Source: Calditrichota bacterium (GTDB lineage Bacteria > Calditrichota > Calditrichia > Calditrichales > J004). From it: DNA of 64,000 nucleotides. The position numbers and the translations under genes are program-made. The DNA lies in contig JABFGF010000003.1 in assembly GCA_013112635.1 (NCBI GenBank), positions 186,001 through 250,000 on the forward strand, written 5' to 3'. The notes under the pieces are model-generated. The model did not search any database. It was not told where the DNA came from and saw only the letters and a list, made by a program, of their open reading frames with translations. Of the stretch, positions 15,552 to 23,987 are shown in pieces; the stretch's first letter is position 1, and the number at the start of each line of letters is the position of its first letter.

Positions 15552-15557
15552 GATAGT

Positions 15558-18500
15558 ATGTATACTGTTGTACATGAATGTTATTCTAAAAGAGGAGTAA
15601 ATTCGATTTACTCCTCTTTTCATTACAGTTTATTGTTTATCTTGGCTCTATTTGTTTTTTTTTCTTTAGCGGGTGCATCTCAAAAAACCTACTTGCCGAA
15701 TGTGGCGATTCCTGTAGTTGATTCTACCAAAATAAAACTTGCAAACCAGCATTTTAAAAATGCATTGGTTTTTAAAAAGAAAGAGCAATTCGACTCTTCA
15801 CTATTTTATCTAAATCTTGCAAGTAAAGTATATTGGGGGATTTCTGATTACGAAAATTATATTAATTCTCTTCGCTATATATTGATTAATAATTTCCGCC
15901 AGAAGAATTATTCTAAAGCAAAAAAAGTTTTTGATAAAATTGTTAAGACTTCTATTACTTATGAGATTGAAAATCATCCTATAATGGCTAAAGTTTATTA
16001 TAATTTTGGATCGGGGTGCAGAAAAACGGGTGAGTATTTGCAAGCTTTGAAATATCTTGAGTTAGCAAAAAAAATTAAACAGAAGAATAAACTTACTTAT
16101 GTAGGAATACTTGTAAATACAGGTAATGTTTATTTCGATATTGGGGAATATGATAAAGCACTAACTGTTTTTACAACTGCCTATAAAATGAGGCTTGACA
16201 AGTATGGTAAGAAACATATAAAGTCTGTTTTTATCTTTAAAAATATCGCCGATGTTTTGCTTAAAAAAGGATATTATGAAAAAGCCTTAAGTCATTATAA
16301 TGAAGTATTACCATTTTATATTAATAAGTATGGATCAAACCATTCCAGGTTATCAACACTTTATAGCAATATAAGTACTGCTTACCATTTGAAAGGCGAT
16401 TATGAATTTGAGAAGGTATATTTAAAAAAGGCTGTTGAGATTAGTATTGCCAATTTTGGGATAAATCATGCTCAGACTGCTATCCTTTTAACAAACCTCG
16501 CCATAACACACAGGAATCTTGGAAATAATAAAAAAGCTAGGGAATATTACCTGCAAGTAATTAATATCTATTTGAAAATATATAAAAACAAAGCTCGCTC
16601 ACATATTGCCAATACATATTATAATTATGCTGAATTGCTCTCAAAAGAAAATAACATCGATGCAAAAAGTTACTATTTAAAGGCAATTGCAATCATGGAT
16701 TCCTTGGAGGGGGGGCATAGTGATCTCAAGGCAAATATGCATATGGGATTAGGATATTTTCTTCATAAGAACAAGTTATATTCAAAAGCTGATATTGAGT
16801 TCCAAATTGCATTAAAGTTAGTTAAAAGGCCATCTGGAGGAATCTATTCTACCTTAGCCGAATGTTATCGATATATGGGTGACAATTATTCTGAGCAAAA
16901 ATTCTACAAAAAGGCATTGATATCTTACGATGAGTCTATTAGTGCAAGTGGAGGTGATTACTATTTTGGGTTTTTGCAAAAAACGATAAATAATATTCCA
17001 CTAAATAGAATTGAGTTACTAGAGACGGTAACTTCGAAAGGTGAATTGTTTAGAAAAAAAATGTTGGAGGAAAAAAGCAGTGGCGAAGAAAAAATCAAAC
17101 TGGCAAAAAATGCTGTTCATAATTTTGATTTAGCAAGTAAATTGTTAACAGAATTACAAACAAATTACATTGAAGACCGCTCTAAACTAAACCTAAGTAA
17201 AAAGTCATTTAAAATATATGATAACATTTTAGAAACCTTAAACATACTTTATAACCTTACTAACGATGAAACCTTTCTGAAGACAGCGTTTTTATATGCA
17301 GAAAAAAATAAAGTAGCTGTTTTAACACAAGCATTAAAAGAAGCTAGGGTAAAAAAGTTTGTTAATATTCCCGACAGTGTTTTAATCCGTGAAAAGGCTT
17401 TGCTTACCGATATAACATATCACGAAATTACTTTACAAAAATTATATGCTCGAAACGATAATCCCGATCAAACAAAAATTGCAGAAATTCAAAATACTCT
17501 TTTTAAACTGAAAACCGACCATGGTTCTTTAAAAAAGCACTTTGAAATGGAATATCCTCAATACTATGAACTAAAATATAAATCAGTAATACCCTCTGTA
17601 GAAACAATTCAAAACAGGTTGGATGCCAATTCAGCTTTAATAGAATATGTTTTGGGTAGTAAAACACTCTCAATTTTTACTATAACTAAGGACAATTTTT
17701 TTCTAACTAGAGTGCCATTAGATACATTTTTGCTAAAAAAAGTTGATCAGTTTAAACTGTCCCTTGTTAAAGTATCGGAAAGCGCCCATTTTACAAAATG
17801 GAGCTATCATATTTATAATAAAATTTTTAAACCCATTGAAAGTTTCGTTTCATCTAAACAAAAATTAATCCTAATACCAGATGGAAAGCTTTATTATTTT
17901 CCGTTTGAAGCCCTGGTTAGGAAATTCCCCGAAGATTCTTTGCAACACAATAACTATAGTGATTTAGACTATTTAATTAATGATTTTGAATTTGTGTATC
18001 ACTATTCCGGAAAACTTTATTTGCAGAGCTTTGAAGAATCAAAAAAAGATATTGATTTTGACTACAACATTGCAGCTTTTGCACCGGTTTTTGGTAATCA
18101 AAATGGCGAGGTAATTGAAACAGAGATTTCATTAGTAACAAAAGTCAAAAATTATTTTTACAGCAAATGGAGAAATGGGAAAAGCTTTTCTCCATTATTA
18201 CACTCAGAAAAGGAAGCGGAAAGCATTATCAATATGTTTCGTGATTACAAGAAGAAAAGTAAGGCTTACTTAAATTCTGCTGCAACAGAGAAAACTTTTA
18301 AAAATGAAGCAGGGAAATTTAAATATCTTCATATAGCAACGCATAGTTTTTTTGATAAAGAAATGCCTCATCTTTCTGGGATTGTTTTCGCGGAAGAGGA
18401 GGATTCATCAAGCCATGAAGATGGAATCCTTTACTCAGGAGAAATATATAATTTGGATATAAGATCTGAGTTGGTTGTTCTTAGTAGTTGCGAGAGTGGT

Positions 18501-18758
18501 TATGGTAAAATTTTGAAAGGTGAAGGAATAATGGCCATGACTAGAGGATTCTTATACAGTGGGGCTTCCAACATATTGGCATCATTATGGCCTGTATCTG
18601 ATATGCAAACCTACAATTTAATGCTTCCTTTTTACAAAGGGATTCGGAACTTAAAAAGTTATTCGGCGGCTTTAAGGGAAACAAAATTAACCATGATTAA
18701 AGATAAAGCCTCGTCTTTCCCTTCAATATGGAGTGGTTTTATTCTGATTGGTCGATAA
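15558..18758 (+). CDS. TPR-repeat protein with C-terminal CHAT protease-like domain
   Basis: A protein of up to 1066 residues. Residues 25-42 form a signal or membrane segment (SLLFILALFVFFSLAGAS). About residues 60-420 carry TPR repeats (ALKYLELAKKIKQKNKL, GEYDKALTVFTTAYKMRL). The end is a CHAT domain (caspase-HetF family) with the probable dyad His929 in HIATHSFFD and Cys978 in LSSCESGYG, then EGIMAMTRGFLYSGA and ASLWPVSD. CHAT proteins are cysteine peptidases; some act in caspase-like death or defence systems. The start is uncertain: a 15-bp hairpin covers codons 11-21, and a TTG start near 15633 would give a clean signal peptide. Confidence 0.85.
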   Translation: MYTVVHECYSKRGVNSIYSSFHYSLLFILALFVFFSLAGASQKTYLPNVAIPVVDSTKIKLANQHFKNALVFKKKEQFDSSLFYLNLASKVYWGISDYENYINSLRYILINNFRQKNYSKAKKVFDKIVKTSITYEIENHPIMAKVYYNFGSGCRKTGEYLQALKYLELAKKIKQKNKLTYVGILVNTGNVYFDIGEYDKALTVFTTAYKMRLDKYGKKHIKSVFIFKNIADVLLKKGYYEKALSHYNEVLPFYINKYGSNHSRLSTLYSNISTAYHLKGDYEFEKVYLKKAVEISIANFGINHAQTAILLTNLAITHRNLGNNKKAREYYLQVINIYLKIYKNKARSHIANTYYNYAELLSKENNIDAKSYYLKAIAIMDSLEGGHSDLKANMHMGLGYFLHKNKLYSKADIEFQIALKLVKRPSGGIYSTLAECYRYMGDNYSEQKFYKKALISYDESISASGGDYYFGFLQKTINNIPLNRIELLETVTSKGELFRKKMLEEKSSGEEKIKLAKNAVHNFDLASKLLTELQTNYIEDRSKLNLSKKSFKIYDNILETLNILYNLTNDETFLKTAFLYAEKNKVAVLTQALKEARVKKFVNIPDSVLIREKALLTDITYHEITLQKLYARNDNPDQTKIAEIQNTLFKLKTDHGSLKKHFEMEYPQYYELKYKSVIPSVETIQNRLDANSALIEYVLGSKTLSIFTITKDNFFLTRVPLDTFLLKKVDQFKLSLVKVSESAHFTKWSYHIYNKIFKPIESFVSSKQKLILIPDGKLYYFPFEALVRKFPEDSLQHNNYSDLDYLINDFEFVYHYSGKLYLQSFEESKKDIDFDYNIAAFAPVFGNQNGEVIETEISLVTKVKNYFYSKWRNGKSFSPLLHSEKEAESIINMFRDYKKKSKAYLNSAATEKTFKNEAGKFKYLHIATHSFFDKEMPHLSGIVFAEEEDSSSHEDGILYSGEIYNLDIRSELVVLSSCESGYGKILKGEGIMAMTRGFLYSGASNILASLWPVSDMQTYNLMLPFYKGIRNLKSYSAALRETKLTMIKDKASSFPSIWSGFILIGR
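15588..15620 (+). terminator. Perfect 15-bp hairpin, possible attenuator before CHAT gene
   Basis: Arms AAAAGAGGAGTAAAT and ATTTACTCCTCTTTT are exactly complementary with a TCG loop, and four T end the stem. It lies 37 bases after the lipoprotein stop and inside the presumed first codons of the CHAT gene. It would weaken read-through or hide an SD-like GAGGAG. Confidence 0.75.
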
Positions 18759-18773
18759 GTGGGTTATTGTAAT

Positions 18774-19436
18774 CTAATCATCCGTTGGGAGTACTAAGAT
18801 CCTTCCAATGTGGATGGTATTGAACCCAGCTTCTAAAGACCAATAATAAAGCCCAGGAGCCAAGTTATCCATGAAAAAGAAAATATTCTCTTTCAGGTCT
18901 TTATCAAAAACTACATTTCCATTATTATTTAAAATAGATAACCTTACTATTCGTTCACTATTCTTTTCCCAGGTAAAGGTTAATTGTTCATCAAATATAG
19001 TTAGCCCGATTGGATTTGTTACTATTAATGAATTATCATTCGTTCTAAAATTATCATTGATCTGTGACTCAAGATACGAAAGGGTCCTAAAATTATCTCC
19101 ATACTTATTTGAATAGTACTCTATTGGCCTTTCGATAGTTTTTTGATATCCTGTATATAAAACAAACGCTAAAACTGAAGCAGCGGCTAAGAGTAACTGC
19201 CAATTTATTTTTGGTTTGCTTTTTATTGAAGCAAAAATTTTTTGTTCTATTTGCTGAATAGTTATTTTTGTCCTTTTTGTATCACTTTCTTGATTTAAGC
19301 CTTCCAGGGCAGTTCTGCAAAATTCACATTCTTTTAAATGGAACTCTATTTTCGTCTTTTCACCAGGTTGTAAATGAGTTTTATTATATGTAACTAATTG
19401 ATCGAGAGTTAGACAAGGTTGGTTTTGGTTACTCAT
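18774..19436 (-). CDS. Transmembrane zinc-finger anti-sigma factor
   Basis: A 220-residue protein. Residues 33-40 have the ZAS pattern H33-x3-C37-x2-C40 of anti-sigma factors that bind ECF sigma factors. One membrane segment (LLLAAASVLAFVLYTGYQ) lies at about residues 81-98. The exported part (residues about 125-220) looks like a beta-sandwich (LTFTWEKNSERIVRLSIL, LAPGLYYWSLEAG). It overlaps the upstream sigma gene by eight bases, giving the usual sigma/anti-sigma pair. It ends 15 bases from the convergent CHAT gene. The signal it senses is unknown. Confidence 0.85.
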   Translation of the reverse strand: MSNQNQPCLTLDQLVTYNKTHLQPGEKTKIEFHLKECEFCRTALEGLNQESDTKRTKITIQQIEQKIFASIKSKPKINWQLLLAAASVLAFVLYTGYQKTIERPIEYYSNKYGDNFRTLSYLESQINDNFRTNDNSLIVTNPIGLTIFDEQLTFTWEKNSERIVRLSILNNNGNVVFDKDLKENIFFFMDNLAPGLYYWSLEAGFNTIHIGRILVLPTDD

Positions 19437-20028
19437 TGTAATTCCTTTTACTTTGAGTTAAAATATTCTTCAAATTTCTTTTACCATTTTGAATATGGCT
19501 CTTTACATGCTTTACTTCAAACCCAGTTTCAATGGCGATTTCTTTATACGACTTTTTTACGAAATAAAACATTTCCAAACAGCTTCTTTGTACATCATTG
19601 AGTTTGGTGATTGCTTTTTCAAGCTCTTCAACTTTAATATCGTGTGTACCGTAGTGATGCTTTAGATTCAAGCTTTCCATAATCATTTTGTCCAAGATTA
19701 ACGGATCTTTCAAAATAAGCTGGCTTTTTCTGATACGGACCTTCATCAAACAATGATTTTTTGTTACAACAAAAAGCCAGTTTTTAAAGTTTCTAATCTC
19801 ATGATTTTTGATGGTTCGGAGAAGTTTCTCGAATATGTCTAATACGGCATCTTCACTGTCTTGAATGTTTCTAAAATACTTTTGACAATTAAGGTAAACA
19901 AGATGATGATAGCGAAGATATAATTCTGCAAAATATTCTTGATTTTCAGATTCGAGAAATTTTTTTAATAGTTCTGAGTCAGTAAACTGCTTTTTGTTGC
20001 GGAATAATTGAATAGCACCCTCTTCATT
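19429..20028 (-). CDS. ECF-type RNA polymerase sigma factor, unusual start
   Basis: The open frame spans regions 2 and 4. Region 2 is visible as AELYLRYHHLVYLNCQKYF and EDAVLDIFEKLLRT; region 4 is LNDVQRSCLEMFYFVKKSYKEIAIETGFEVKHVK, a helix-turn-helix. An ATG at 19749 would cut off region 2, so the true start is upstream. Between the stop at 20029-20031 and region 2 there is no in-frame ATG, GTG or TTG. An ATG at 20025-20027, with an AGG-like site, is in the other frame and would need a -1 shift. So translation begins at a rare codon such as ATT (20011-20013), or there is a frameshift. About 190 residues. Confidence 0.75.
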   Translation of the reverse strand, partial: NEEGAIQLFRNKKQFTDSELLKKFLESENQEYFAELYLRYHHLVYLNCQKYFRNIQDSEDAVLDIFEKLLRTIKNHEIRNFKNWLFVVTKNHCLMKVRIRKSQLILKDPLILDKMIMESLNLKHHYGTHDIKVEELEKAITKLNDVQRSCLEMFYFVKKSYKEIAIETGFEVKHVKSHIQNGKRNLKNILTQSKRNYNE

Positions 20029-20142
20029 TTAACCTGAATATTTTGTTGATATAAAATACTTTTATGGAATTTCTTGTGCAAGTGCATCTATAATATTATG
20101 AATGGCCATTCATACATAACTAATTAAATTATAGGAGATATC

Positions 20143-20631
20143 ATGAGTAAGTATTATGTCTTAATTATTATTACTAGCTTCATTTTAAGTTGCGAAACAC
20201 AAGTTAATGCTCCAGTTACAAAAGAACTTTCTGAGCAAGGTCAATTTTCAAAAATTGTAACCCCACCTCTTCCAGATATAGAAGTTATTTATGAAAACGG
20301 CCAAGGCTATTTAATAGCAGGAGAAAATAGTGGATGGATTTCTTACAACCCTGGGATGGCTGAATATATGATTAAATTTGAGTTTTTAAGGGACATTATA
20401 ACAGGAGGCGGTAATGGCGAAGGTATATCGGTGAATGTTATAGTCAAAGATAAAGTTAATAATACAATGTTAAATAAATGGTATGAATTAACCAATGCAG
20501 TTCAATGGTACACTTTTTATGAATCTTTTCAGCCAGGGTTCGGGGCCCATAAAATGATAATTAATGTCCCATGGCCATTTTATGATGGATTGGGTGCAAA
20601 AGTAACCTTATTGCGAAATTCAACAAACTAA
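20143..20631 (+). CDS. Hypothetical lipoprotein
   Basis: No family recognised. A 162-residue protein with a lipoprotein signal (lipobox ILSC near residue 16) and a beta-rich, glycine-containing body (GQGYLIAGENSGWISYNPG, ITGGGNGEGISVNVIV). No catalytic motif. AGGAGAT precedes the ATG. It starts the plus-strand pair with the Por-secreted protein 40 bases downstream and is divergent from the sigma gene, so both may be under its control. Probable surface or periplasmic function. Confidence 0.65.
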   Translation: MSKYYVLIIITSFILSCETQVNAPVTKELSEQGQFSKIVTPPLPDIEVIYENGQGYLIAGENSGWISYNPGMAEYMIKFEFLRDIITGGGNGEGISVNVIVKDKVNNTMLNKWYELTNAVQWYTFYESFQPGFGAHKMIINVPWPFYDGLGAKVTLLRNSTN

Positions 20632-20671
20632 AACATTAAAGATAAATGTATTAATTCCAGGAGGTTTTATT

Positions 20672-21718
20672 ATGTTTTTAAAAACTTTAGTTTTATTTAG
20701 TTTTTTAGGAAGTTTGGCATTTGCACAACTATGCCCTAGGTACTACCACATTTTAAATAAATGTGGTTATTATAATGAATTTGCTGTTTGGGATGATGAC
20801 AATAGTACTTTTACTGTACAAGTTGATAACGATAATATTACATCACCCGAATCATGTACTAGTTGTACGGGTCCTGCTGATCCTTACTATTTTGTTTCAT
20901 ACGCTTCAGATACTGATCCTAGAGCAGCTGTTTCGCCATATATTATTAATGAAGGTGAATGGCACCGAGTGGTTATTACAAAAAATTCACAAACAACAAA
21001 AGTGTATTATAAACAATTGTCAATGGCTCAATCTGGCGGGCATTCTCCTGATTATGTTATTAATACAGATGGAACAGGATATGATAAAGCCCCTTCAGAT
21101 GCTGTCGTTAGTTGGGATAGTATCTTAAAAACGAGTCCGCCATCTGATTGGTATGTGCCAGATGTAGGTTCACTTAGTGGTAATAATTACAATCTTTTTT
21201 GGTCACATTCTTGGGAACAAAATGTACCACAAACACAATACGAAATTTATCGTTCAAATTCATTTAATGGACCCTATACTAAAATAGCTACAACTTCAAC
21301 CCTTTCGTATAGTGCACTTCCATTTCCAAACCGTTATTATAAAGTAAAAGCAAAATTGGATGGAAAATTGAGCCAGAATTTTTCAAACACAGTACTATTA
21401 CCAATGCTTTCAAAAACATCTGTTAAAACAGAAAAAGAAACAGGAGTTATACCTCAAGAATATAAATTATATAATAATTATCCAAACCCATTTAATCCAT
21501 CGACTAAAATTACTTTTGAAATCCCAAAGGAATCTGATGTAAAAATAACAATTTATGACTTAAATGGAAGTATTGTTTCTACTTTAGTGAATAGGTTTTT
21601 TACAAGCGGAAAATACACTTTAACTTATAATGCAGAGGGCCTTCCTTCAGGTACATATTTCTATAAGCTTGAAACAAATTATTATTCCGAAACGAAAAAA
21701 ATGGTTTTGATGAAATAA
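20672..21718 (+). CDS. Por (type IX)-secreted protein with fibronectin-like domain
   Basis: A 348-residue secreted protein. The signal peptide covers about residues 1-18. Residues 20-150 form a cysteine-containing domain I do not recognise (CPRYYHILNKCGYYNEFAV, CTSCTGPADPYYFVSYA). Residues about 163-240 resemble a fibronectin type III module (NNYNLFWSHSWEQNVP). Residues 262-348 are the Por C-terminal sorting domain with the YPNPFNPSTKITFEIP motif, IYDLNGSIVSTLV and GTYFYKLET, which sends the protein through the type IX machinery. AGGAGG precedes the ATG. A strong terminator follows the stop. Confidence 0.8.
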   Translation: MFLKTLVLFSFLGSLAFAQLCPRYYHILNKCGYYNEFAVWDDDNSTFTVQVDNDNITSPESCTSCTGPADPYYFVSYASDTDPRAAVSPYIINEGEWHRVVITKNSQTTKVYYKQLSMAQSGGHSPDYVINTDGTGYDKAPSDAVVSWDSILKTSPPSDWYVPDVGSLSGNNYNLFWSHSWEQNVPQTQYEIYRSNSFNGPYTKIATTSTLSYSALPFPNRYYKVKAKLDGKLSQNFSNTVLLPMLSKTSVKTEKETGVIPQEYKLYNNYPNPFNPSTKITFEIPKESDVKITIYDLNGSIVSTLVNRFFTSGKYTLTYNAEGLPSGTYFYKLETNYYSETKKMVLMK

Positions 21719-21744
21719 CCCCTATTTCATTAGACATTTAGATT

Positions 21745-21770
21745 AAGGCCGCATATGCGGCCTTTTTAAT
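21745..21770 (+). terminator. Rho-independent terminator
   Basis: The palindrome AAGGCCGCATATGCGGCCTT followed by TTTTTAATTTTT lies 27 bases after the Por-secreted gene stop. Only the plus strand has the T tract. Confidence 0.9.
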
Positions 21771-21772
21771 TT

Positions 21773-22540
21773 TTATTGGAAGGTTACCGTTACCTGTTTT
21801 ACAATTTCTGCAACGGCCTGGTAAAACTTAGTTTCTGTTTGGTAGAGGTTATAGCGGTATTTAACAACCTGGATCATTGCTTCTCCAGAAATATCTGATA
21901 AATCTGCGGCTTCAATAGAATGCTGGCCATTATTTGGAAGGCCTTGTGCTATGTAAGTTTTAGAATTTGACAAATCTACAACAAGTACAAGCATTGAATC
22001 TGTATTATTTAATGAGCCAACCCAAGTAATATTCAAACCATTGCTTTTATCAATATTACCGGAAACCGGTGAAGTTAAAGTAAAACTTGACGGACTTGAT
22101 ACCGCTAAGTCAAATGCTGGGATATCCCCGTTTCCTGCTACTTCCCAATTATGATTGGAGCCATTAAAAGAAACATTGTTTAATGACGATGGGTTTGTCT
22201 GGCTGAATGAGTTATACCACGTACTTCCGGATTGTGACTCTGCCATCAAAGGTTGTTCATTTACAGCAACATCACCCGCATTATCTCCATTGCCAAACCA
22301 GGCATAGCCCATTGCAAATTGGGCTGCAGGAAAACCTGGTATTGTTTCAAATTCAAATAAAACTGTTGCTAAAACCCCACCAAACTCTAAGCCTTCAACG
22401 CTAGTAACTGAAGGCATTGGCTGACCGCTCTTATTAATATCACTCTCACCACCATCCCCATTGGAATCGGTAGAGCTACTACAACTAAATAGTAGTCCTG
22501 CAAACAGTAAATATAATAATTTAATTTGTAATTTATTCAT
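21773..22540 (-). CDS. Hypothetical lipoprotein
   Basis: A 255-residue product with a lipoprotein signal and lipobox (LLFSC, Cys20) followed by a Ser/Gly-rich linker (SSSTDSNGDGGESD). The body is beta-rich with Asn/Ser-rich turns (GNGDIPAFDLAVSSPSS, LNITWVGSLNNTDSML) and an end rich in Val and aromatic residues. No motif tells a function. AGGAGG precedes the ATG. It runs convergent to the preceding gene, which shares the palindromic terminator. Stretch 22541-22796 upstream contains no gene I can support. Confidence 0.65.
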   Translation of the reverse strand: MNKLQIKLLYLLFAGLLFSCSSSTDSNGDGGESDINKSGQPMPSVTSVEGLEFGGVLATVLFEFETIPGFPAAQFAMGYAWFGNGDNAGDVAVNEQPLMAESQSGSTWYNSFSQTNPSSLNNVSFNGSNHNWEVAGNGDIPAFDLAVSSPSSFTLTSPVSGNIDKSNGLNITWVGSLNNTDSMLVLVVDLSNSKTYIAQGLPNNGQHSIEAADLSDISGEAMIQVVKYRYNLYQTETKFYQAVAEIVKQVTVTFQ

Positions 22541-22796
22541 GAATTGTCCTCCTTGATTTGTTATGGTTTTATTTTTGAGAATTACTTTTTAGTAAGATCA
22601 TATTTTCAGTTTATTTTTATATAAATATATCCGGCTGATAAATGGTATTATGTTTATAACAAGAAGAGTGCCAAATAAAAGAAGAATTAGTAGAGTGTTG
22701 TTTTTTAAAGATTTATGCTAACTCGTAGATTTAAGATGTCGTAAAAATGAAACGGTGAGATATTCAAAATTGTCGTTAACAGGCGACACTAAATGA

Positions 22797-23951
22797 TTAT
22801 TGATTAAACTTTTTGGCGATATAAATTTTACTTGGTGTAGTAAAAGTTACTTTACCCGGTGATGCAGTATCGAACTCAAAGGTCCAGTTTTTTTCTTGCG
22901 AAAAGAATTTTGAAGTGGTGTCTGAATATATCTGGAATTTTTCTTTGCTCCATGATGGAAGAAGATAAAACTTATTTCCCTCGATTATAAAGTCTAAATA
23001 GTTGTTATCAAAATCATAGCGACCAACAAGGTTTTTTACACGTTTTAAATTCAGTTTTATACCAGACCAGAATTTCAGATACTCACGTTCACCAAGCATG
23101 CCAAGCATTCTCCTGGCCCATATAAAATCAGGTTTTAATTCAAGCACTTTTTTGTATGATTCGACCGCTGCTTGATTCTGATTTGTTTCCATCAAAGATT
23201 TAGCCAGTTTTTCGAACGCTTTCCAGGAAGAAGGAAAGGCTTTTGTATTTAGGGAATACACTTCTATTGCTTCATCAATTTTTTCATCTTGATACAATTC
23301 ATCTGCTACCCTTTGAAAATCTATCTCTTTAAATGGAAGTGAGCCATCGCCTTTTTCCAAGATCCGATCCAATTGATCTTCAACTGCCTTGATTCCTTCT
23401 TTACGGAATTGTTGGACAAAATCATTTTCAAAACGATATTCTTGCCCCATGTTGTATTTTTCGTGACTTTCTTCAATAAACCTATGCCATTGGCCGGTGG
23501 GAAACCAAATACTGTCAAGATCTGTTTTTGCAAGTTTTTTATCATCGCCCAACCAGATTACACGATATAAAAACGTAAAGGCCGAAGCGCGCATATTAGC
23601 CTGGCAATGCAGCAGTACACTATCGTTTTTATGCTTTTCCATATCGTCAAAATAATGCTTTAGGTTTTCCTGAGTTGGATTCTTCCAGTCAACCTTAATT
23701 TGAGTAAATGTCAGCCCTTTGGATGTAACAATAGAATCTTCTTTACTCTGATCTCCTGGCAAAAGTGAAATGACGTGTTTAAAACCATAATCTTTTATAA
23801 AACCAAATTGCTTTTCAGTTATATACCCGGAGCTGGCAAGGTTATGCTCAATAAGTTGAAATGCCCGAATCGTTTTAAGAGAATCTAAAATGGCCGATTG
23901 GCCAAATAGGGAAGATGTAAGAATAATAATTATCAGAAAGGAATTTCTCAT
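22797..23951 (-). CDS. PTP-like phosphatase domain protein with TPR repeats
   Basis: A 384-residue exported protein: signal peptide at residues 1-17 (SFLIIIILTSSLFG). Residues about 25-145 form a tyrosine-phosphatase-like domain with the active loop LHCQANMRAS (Cys, four residues, Arg; a four-residue spacing seen in the DUF442-type group) and GDQSKEDSI. Residues about 205-300 contain TPR-like helices (IEVYSLNTKAFPSSWKAF, VESYKKVLELKPDFIWA). The end looks beta-rich. The ATG chosen has AAGGAT nine bases upstream; an earlier ATG at 23972 is less well placed. It follows the DUF819 gene by 36 bases, probably one operon. Confidence 0.7.
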   Translation of the reverse strand: MRNSFLIIIILTSSLFGQSAILDSLKTIRAFQLIEHNLASSGYITEKQFGFIKDYGFKHVISLLPGDQSKEDSIVTSKGLTFTQIKVDWKNPTQENLKHYFDDMEKHKNDSVLLHCQANMRASAFTFLYRVIWLGDDKKLAKTDLDSIWFPTGQWHRFIEESHEKYNMGQEYRFENDFVQQFRKEGIKAVEDQLDRILEKGDGSLPFKEIDFQRVADELYQDEKIDEAIEVYSLNTKAFPSSWKAFEKLAKSLMETNQNQAAVESYKKVLELKPDFIWARRMLGMLGEREYLKFWSGIKLNLKRVKNLVGRYDFDNNYLDFIIEGNKFYLLPSWSKEKFQIYSDTTSKFFSQEKNWTFEFDTASPGKVTFTTPSKIYIAKKFNQ

Positions 23952-23987
23952 TGTAAAATCCTTATTGATCATAAAAATTTTAATAAT

